In this document: piece after piece, positions 60,160 to 64,000 of the stretch | Numbering within the stretch: the first letter of the stretch is position 1 | Layout of the letters: the number at the start of each line of letters is the position of its first letter | From: Paralichthys olivaceus | Taxonomy: Eukaryota; Chordata; Actinopteri; Pleuronectiformes; Paralichthyidae | Direction: 5' to 3' | DNA: 64,000 nucleotides | NCBI RefSeq assembly: GCF_024713975.1 | Contig: NC_091098.1 | Span: forward strand, 18,905,316 to 18,969,315 | Position numbers and translations under genes: made by a program | Notes under the pieces: generated by a model | Databases searched by the model: none | What the model was told of the DNA's origin: nothing | The model's input: only the letters and a program-made list of their open reading frames with translations

Positions 60160-61310
60160 AACTTTCATCTGGTTTTATGTTACTCCTCTAACCCCTGGAC
60201 CAGCTTGGGGATATGTGTGTGTCCTTTTGAGGACACTTCGCAGCATAAACACTGACCTTGTCAGCACCAGTAGACCTCAGGGGGACCAGAGAAAGCTCAA
60301 TAAATTGTGGTTAGGATTATGAATTGGTCGTGGTTATGGGCTAGGATTTAGTAAGGCTGAGGAGAGCGAGCTAAGCAAATCAATCAAGTCAATGTAGATA
60401 TTGTTGCAGGGACCACAAACAAATCAATGTATGGGAAACACTAATAATTGTAAAAATGTTTCCGGTTCATGGCAGGCCGGAGTCGAGCAGGGGGTCTGAT
60501 CATATCTCAAATGCATCCTCTGTGCACCTTGGACTGGGAGAGCTGTTCACTAATGATCACATCACCTCAGACGTTACAGCCAGGTCTGACCAGGGCCTCT
60601 CTCTCCTGACAGTTACATGCTGATTATCTGCTTTTCATTTGATAGCAAAAATTCCTTTATTTCTCAAGCTGAACATGCCCCCTCACCAAAAAAAAAAAAT
60701 ATTCACAGGTTATACAGCTTCAATGCAGCTGAGAGGAATCTGGATGTAACCAAGTGGAAGTGTTGAGATGAAAACCACTGACCGCATTTTTATGTTTCTA
60801 ATTAATTCCCGACTCTTATTAACTGTGCTACCTTGGTTCGGGATTACTCCACGATTCGGTTCGACTTTTTCCATGCTAATGAGACCACTGTCCTCTCCGT
60901 CCTCCCTCAGCCTCTCCATCGTTTTCCCCTCCGTCTGTCTTATCGTAGAACGAGGCCAGTCCATGTGTGTCATGGAAAGACTAATGTGAGACCAAATGAT
61001 GAGGATCAAGAAAACTTTTCTATTAATGGGCAGAATCCAATTATAAGTTTGCGTGAACCGAGCTGGATGGAAAAAATGAATTTGCATTTTAACATTTCAG
61101 TTTGATGTTAGATTCTGAGATGAGAGAGGAGGAGGAGGAGGGGAGCTCTGAGTTGAGGGGGAAGAGGGGGAGAAATTACACACATGCAATTTGCTGTGTG
61201 GATCAAATCAGTTGTTGGATCTTTCAAGGTGATGAATGGAAAGGAGAGATCTTTTAAAACATTAGGGTGAGACACAGGTTAATGTGTTTTTGTGTGTGTG
61301 TGTCATGTTT

Positions 61311-61376
<66 letters not shown>

Positions 61377-64000
61377 CAGCATCTCTCATTTTGTGCGCCT
61401 GGTTTTGGAATCTAGGTCAGCGTGGTGGATTATAACAATCTGCATCCCTCTGCACAGCTGCAGTGAATCCTCCCAGTGAAGATGCGTTTTCACACCAACA
61501 CATTCACACACATGTGCGTCAGTCAAGACCTAACAAATAGCTATAATCCAATTTTAGATACAGCATTAGTACCTCCAAAATCTCAAAGATTTGAAAGAGA
61601 GAAACATTAAAAGAAATTCTATTAGGCCTGCTGAGAAATAATATGATATGTGCCTCCCGACAAATGAGGGCATTTCTTTTTCACACGGCAGTTCAGTGCA
61701 GGGGAATGACGAGTGTGACACAAGTGTGTGGGAATGAGTGGGACTTGATGGAGTCGGAGCTTTGTTGTATAGACACACACTCTTGGTTAATGATATGCCT
61801 CTCTCATCCAGCCCCAGTCCCGGCTCCCCTCCTGTTCTGTGAGCGAGGAGAGATAACGAGGGAGCAGACAGACCCCAAACTTCACACAAAAGAGGAGAGG
61901 AATCAGAACAACGCACCATCGCAGCCTTCACTCGCAGAAACTTTCTCCTCTCCTCCGTCTGCTTCCTGACACTCTTCAGATGCTTGTTCAAACTTGTTCA
62001 AATACGCCTGCTGATCAAGTAGGGGACAGCTGCACTTGTGTAACTCAAACGTCACAGGGGCTCTCTGGAAACACGTCCAATTTTGAATGCAGTATATAAA
62101 CAAAACTGAGTCTGAGTGTAGCTCAAGGCGGGAAAAGCAGTAGGGTGACGGAGATACTTCTGCAGCACTGTGCATGTTCCTGCACACTTGCCTTGCTCGC
62201 TTGTGTGTAAGAGGGTGTGCGTGTGCTCACATGAACTCATGCATGTACGTGCGACTCAGTGGGACAGAGGCTCGTCCCCCTCCTCTGGAGCACCATGCTC
62301 TGATGGATGTTAATGTGGACTGACGCAGGGGTGTCCCCCGAGGGAGGAAACATGGCCAGTGAAGGGGAGAGGGAGGAAGGGTGTGTATGTGTGTTGAGGA
62401 GTGCGGGGGGATTCATTTCTCTAATCCTCTCTCTTCTTCACAGAGCAGGAGCAGGGAAGAGGCACTGAACCGCCCAATGAATAAATAAAAGCCTCGGCCC
62501 CCGCCTCCTCCCCTCCCCTCCAGCCTGAAGCCCTGCACCGGAGCACTTAAAAGCATTTTAACAAGAGAGTCACTTCATTAAATATGGACTTCCTGTCCGC
62601 AGAAACCCTAGAAGGAAAACTCTGGGTGACTTTTCACACTGTGAAATATAGGGAAGAATGTGTGGGTGGGGGGGGGAGAGGAGGACATGCATGAAAGTTG
62701 GAGACAGAGAAAAAATGTTGTGTACATAAAGACAAAGGGAGAGAAAGTTTGGAATAAAGAGAGATAACAGGAGTCACTGTATTAAATGGACAATTGAAAT
62801 AAAAGAGATTCAGTCAGCAGCAATACAGCAACACTCTCTTAGTACCTGGCATCTTTTTTAAGATATCTAATGAATGCTCAAATCAAATCATAACATCAGA
62901 GAAAATCTGATATGAGCTTGAAGCAGGAACAAATGATGGCATTAGCTCAACCTGATTATTTAATGCTCTTATTTTATCTACAACTAAACTGCAACAGCAA
63001 AGAATCAAACTTTGCTTCTGTGAAAAATATTGATATTGATATTTGTGGATTGACAGTCTATAATTGAATAACAGCCACACTGACTACCTTCATCATTCAG
63101 GGAGATGAGTGCCAACTGTGATCAGTCCAGATATAATGCTTTCAAATTGACTACGAATACTGAATAACCTGATCAGATCATTTGAACTAATAAAGGTCTA
63201 TAAGTCAATCACTATATTCCACACCATCTAAATCTGACTGTAAATCTGCTGCCTATAAACAAACTGTTCTCAAGTTAATTTAATGTTTTACTGTCATGAT
63301 ACAACAAGCGAGATGGCAGATGTTTGTTCATTCACTGTAAAAAATAAATTGTAAACAAAAATACTTCATGAGTTTGCCACTTTAACACTTGAGCTTCCTG
63401 CCATTAAATTTAGCTCGAGGGACCTGAGTGAAAGATGAAGTATACATGTATATTCGTTTGTGTTTTTATACTGTTCACAATAAACTGAGCATAGGTAAGA
63501 AGACTCCGTACTTACACAGTGAAAATACTCACATTAGGCGGCTGCAGAGATTCATTCGACAGCTGCGACTAACCAGCGAATCGATCTGTGCATTTGCGGC
63601 ACTTGTTTGAACGTCTTATGTTGACTTTAGACAGCGGCACCTTTAAGGAGAGAAAAAAGGGATTCCAAAGTGGGTCAGAGTAAAAATATCTTCAACAATT
63701 ATTCATGGGACCCCGCCTATCTCTACCATACCTCCGCCCTGCGAAAAATCTGCATCGCACTGCAGTGAAGGGAGACAAAATGGAGGGGAAGTGATGAGAC
63801 GTAAGGGGTGAAGAGGACGAGAAAGTTTTAGGGTGAAATAGGCGAAGACAGAGATGAGGAGCTTGCTGACGTATTTCAGCTTGTGATGAAATGTGTTAAA
63901 AAAATGCAGTGCAGTGAAAAATATGTGCAATGTGGAGCATGCAAACACTTCTTTTGATGCCCAATACCAAACTTTTACAACATTTGCTCCATCATCGTCA
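60160..64000. other. intergenic to right edge
   Basis: No gene recognised on either strand. It holds a poly-A run at 60689-60700, a GT array at 61313-61375, a GC-rich complex block at 62430-62600 (possible regulatory DNA), and AT-rich sequence at 62780-63500. The human neighbour in this direction, BHLHE23, was looked for by its bHLH motif and is absent. Confidence 0.5.
61313..61375. repeat. (GT)n microsatellite
   Basis: Pure GT array of about 31 units. Confidence 0.98.

Noticed and set aside
60242..60275. RE1-like half-site (TCAGCACCAG) at about 60.26 kb
   Set aside because: Only the left half matches; the right half GGACAG is missing.

Overview
The window is genomic DNA from a ray-finned (teleost) fish. 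It has split genes with short introns, a very high density of (CA)n/(GT)n arrays, decayed teleost-type repeats, and a gene order found in other vertebrates: nkain4 (+), birc7 (-), ythdf1 (+), mir-124 (-). The same order, in the opposite overall orientation, is known from human 20q13.33 (NKAIN4, BIRC7, YTHDF1, MIR124-3). I used this linkage to name the genes as birc7, ythdf1 and the mir-124-3 type copy, rather than as their paralogues.

Layout. Bases 1-6340 hold the 3' end of nkain4 (two terminal coding exons and a long 3'UTR). Bases 6.36-9.95 kb hold all of birc7 on the minus strand: seven coding exons encoding about 414 aa as BIR-BIR-UBA-RING. Its poly(A) signal lies only about 70 bp from that of nkain4. 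Bases 9.95-11.9 kb are the divergent spacer between birc7 and ythdf1. Ythdf1 runs from a CpG-rich promoter at about 11.94 kb to about 20.1 kb (six coding exons, 613 aa, complete YTH domain). At 22.65-22.72 kb the mir-124 hairpin lies on the minus strand, tail-to-tail with ythdf1, with GC-rich upstream DNA to about 24 kb. A near-consensus RE1/REST site lies between them at 20.59 kb.

The remaining 40 kb (24-64 kb) has no protein gene I can recognise. It contains long GT/CA arrays, a 250-bp polypyrimidine tract, a decayed Penelope-like retroelement (52.8-54.9 kb), several MITE-like or foldback repeats, and many blocks of complex, non-repetitive sequence rich in homeodomain, SOX, E-box and RFX motifs. 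These blocks look like conserved regulatory DNA for mir-124 and possibly for the next neural gene to the right (bhlhe23 in human; not in this window). A few isolated exon-like stretches at 28-29 kb, 42-44 kb and 49 kb are reported at low confidence.

How the genes relate. nkain4 (Na,K-ATPase partner), birc7 (inhibitor of apoptosis, E3 ligase) and ythdf1 (m6A reader) share no pathway. Their linkage is ancestral synteny. Mir-124 is the main neuronal determinant here, and the surrounding desert is most simply read as its control region. All exon boundaries were read by eye from splice signals and frame; no search or alignment was run.
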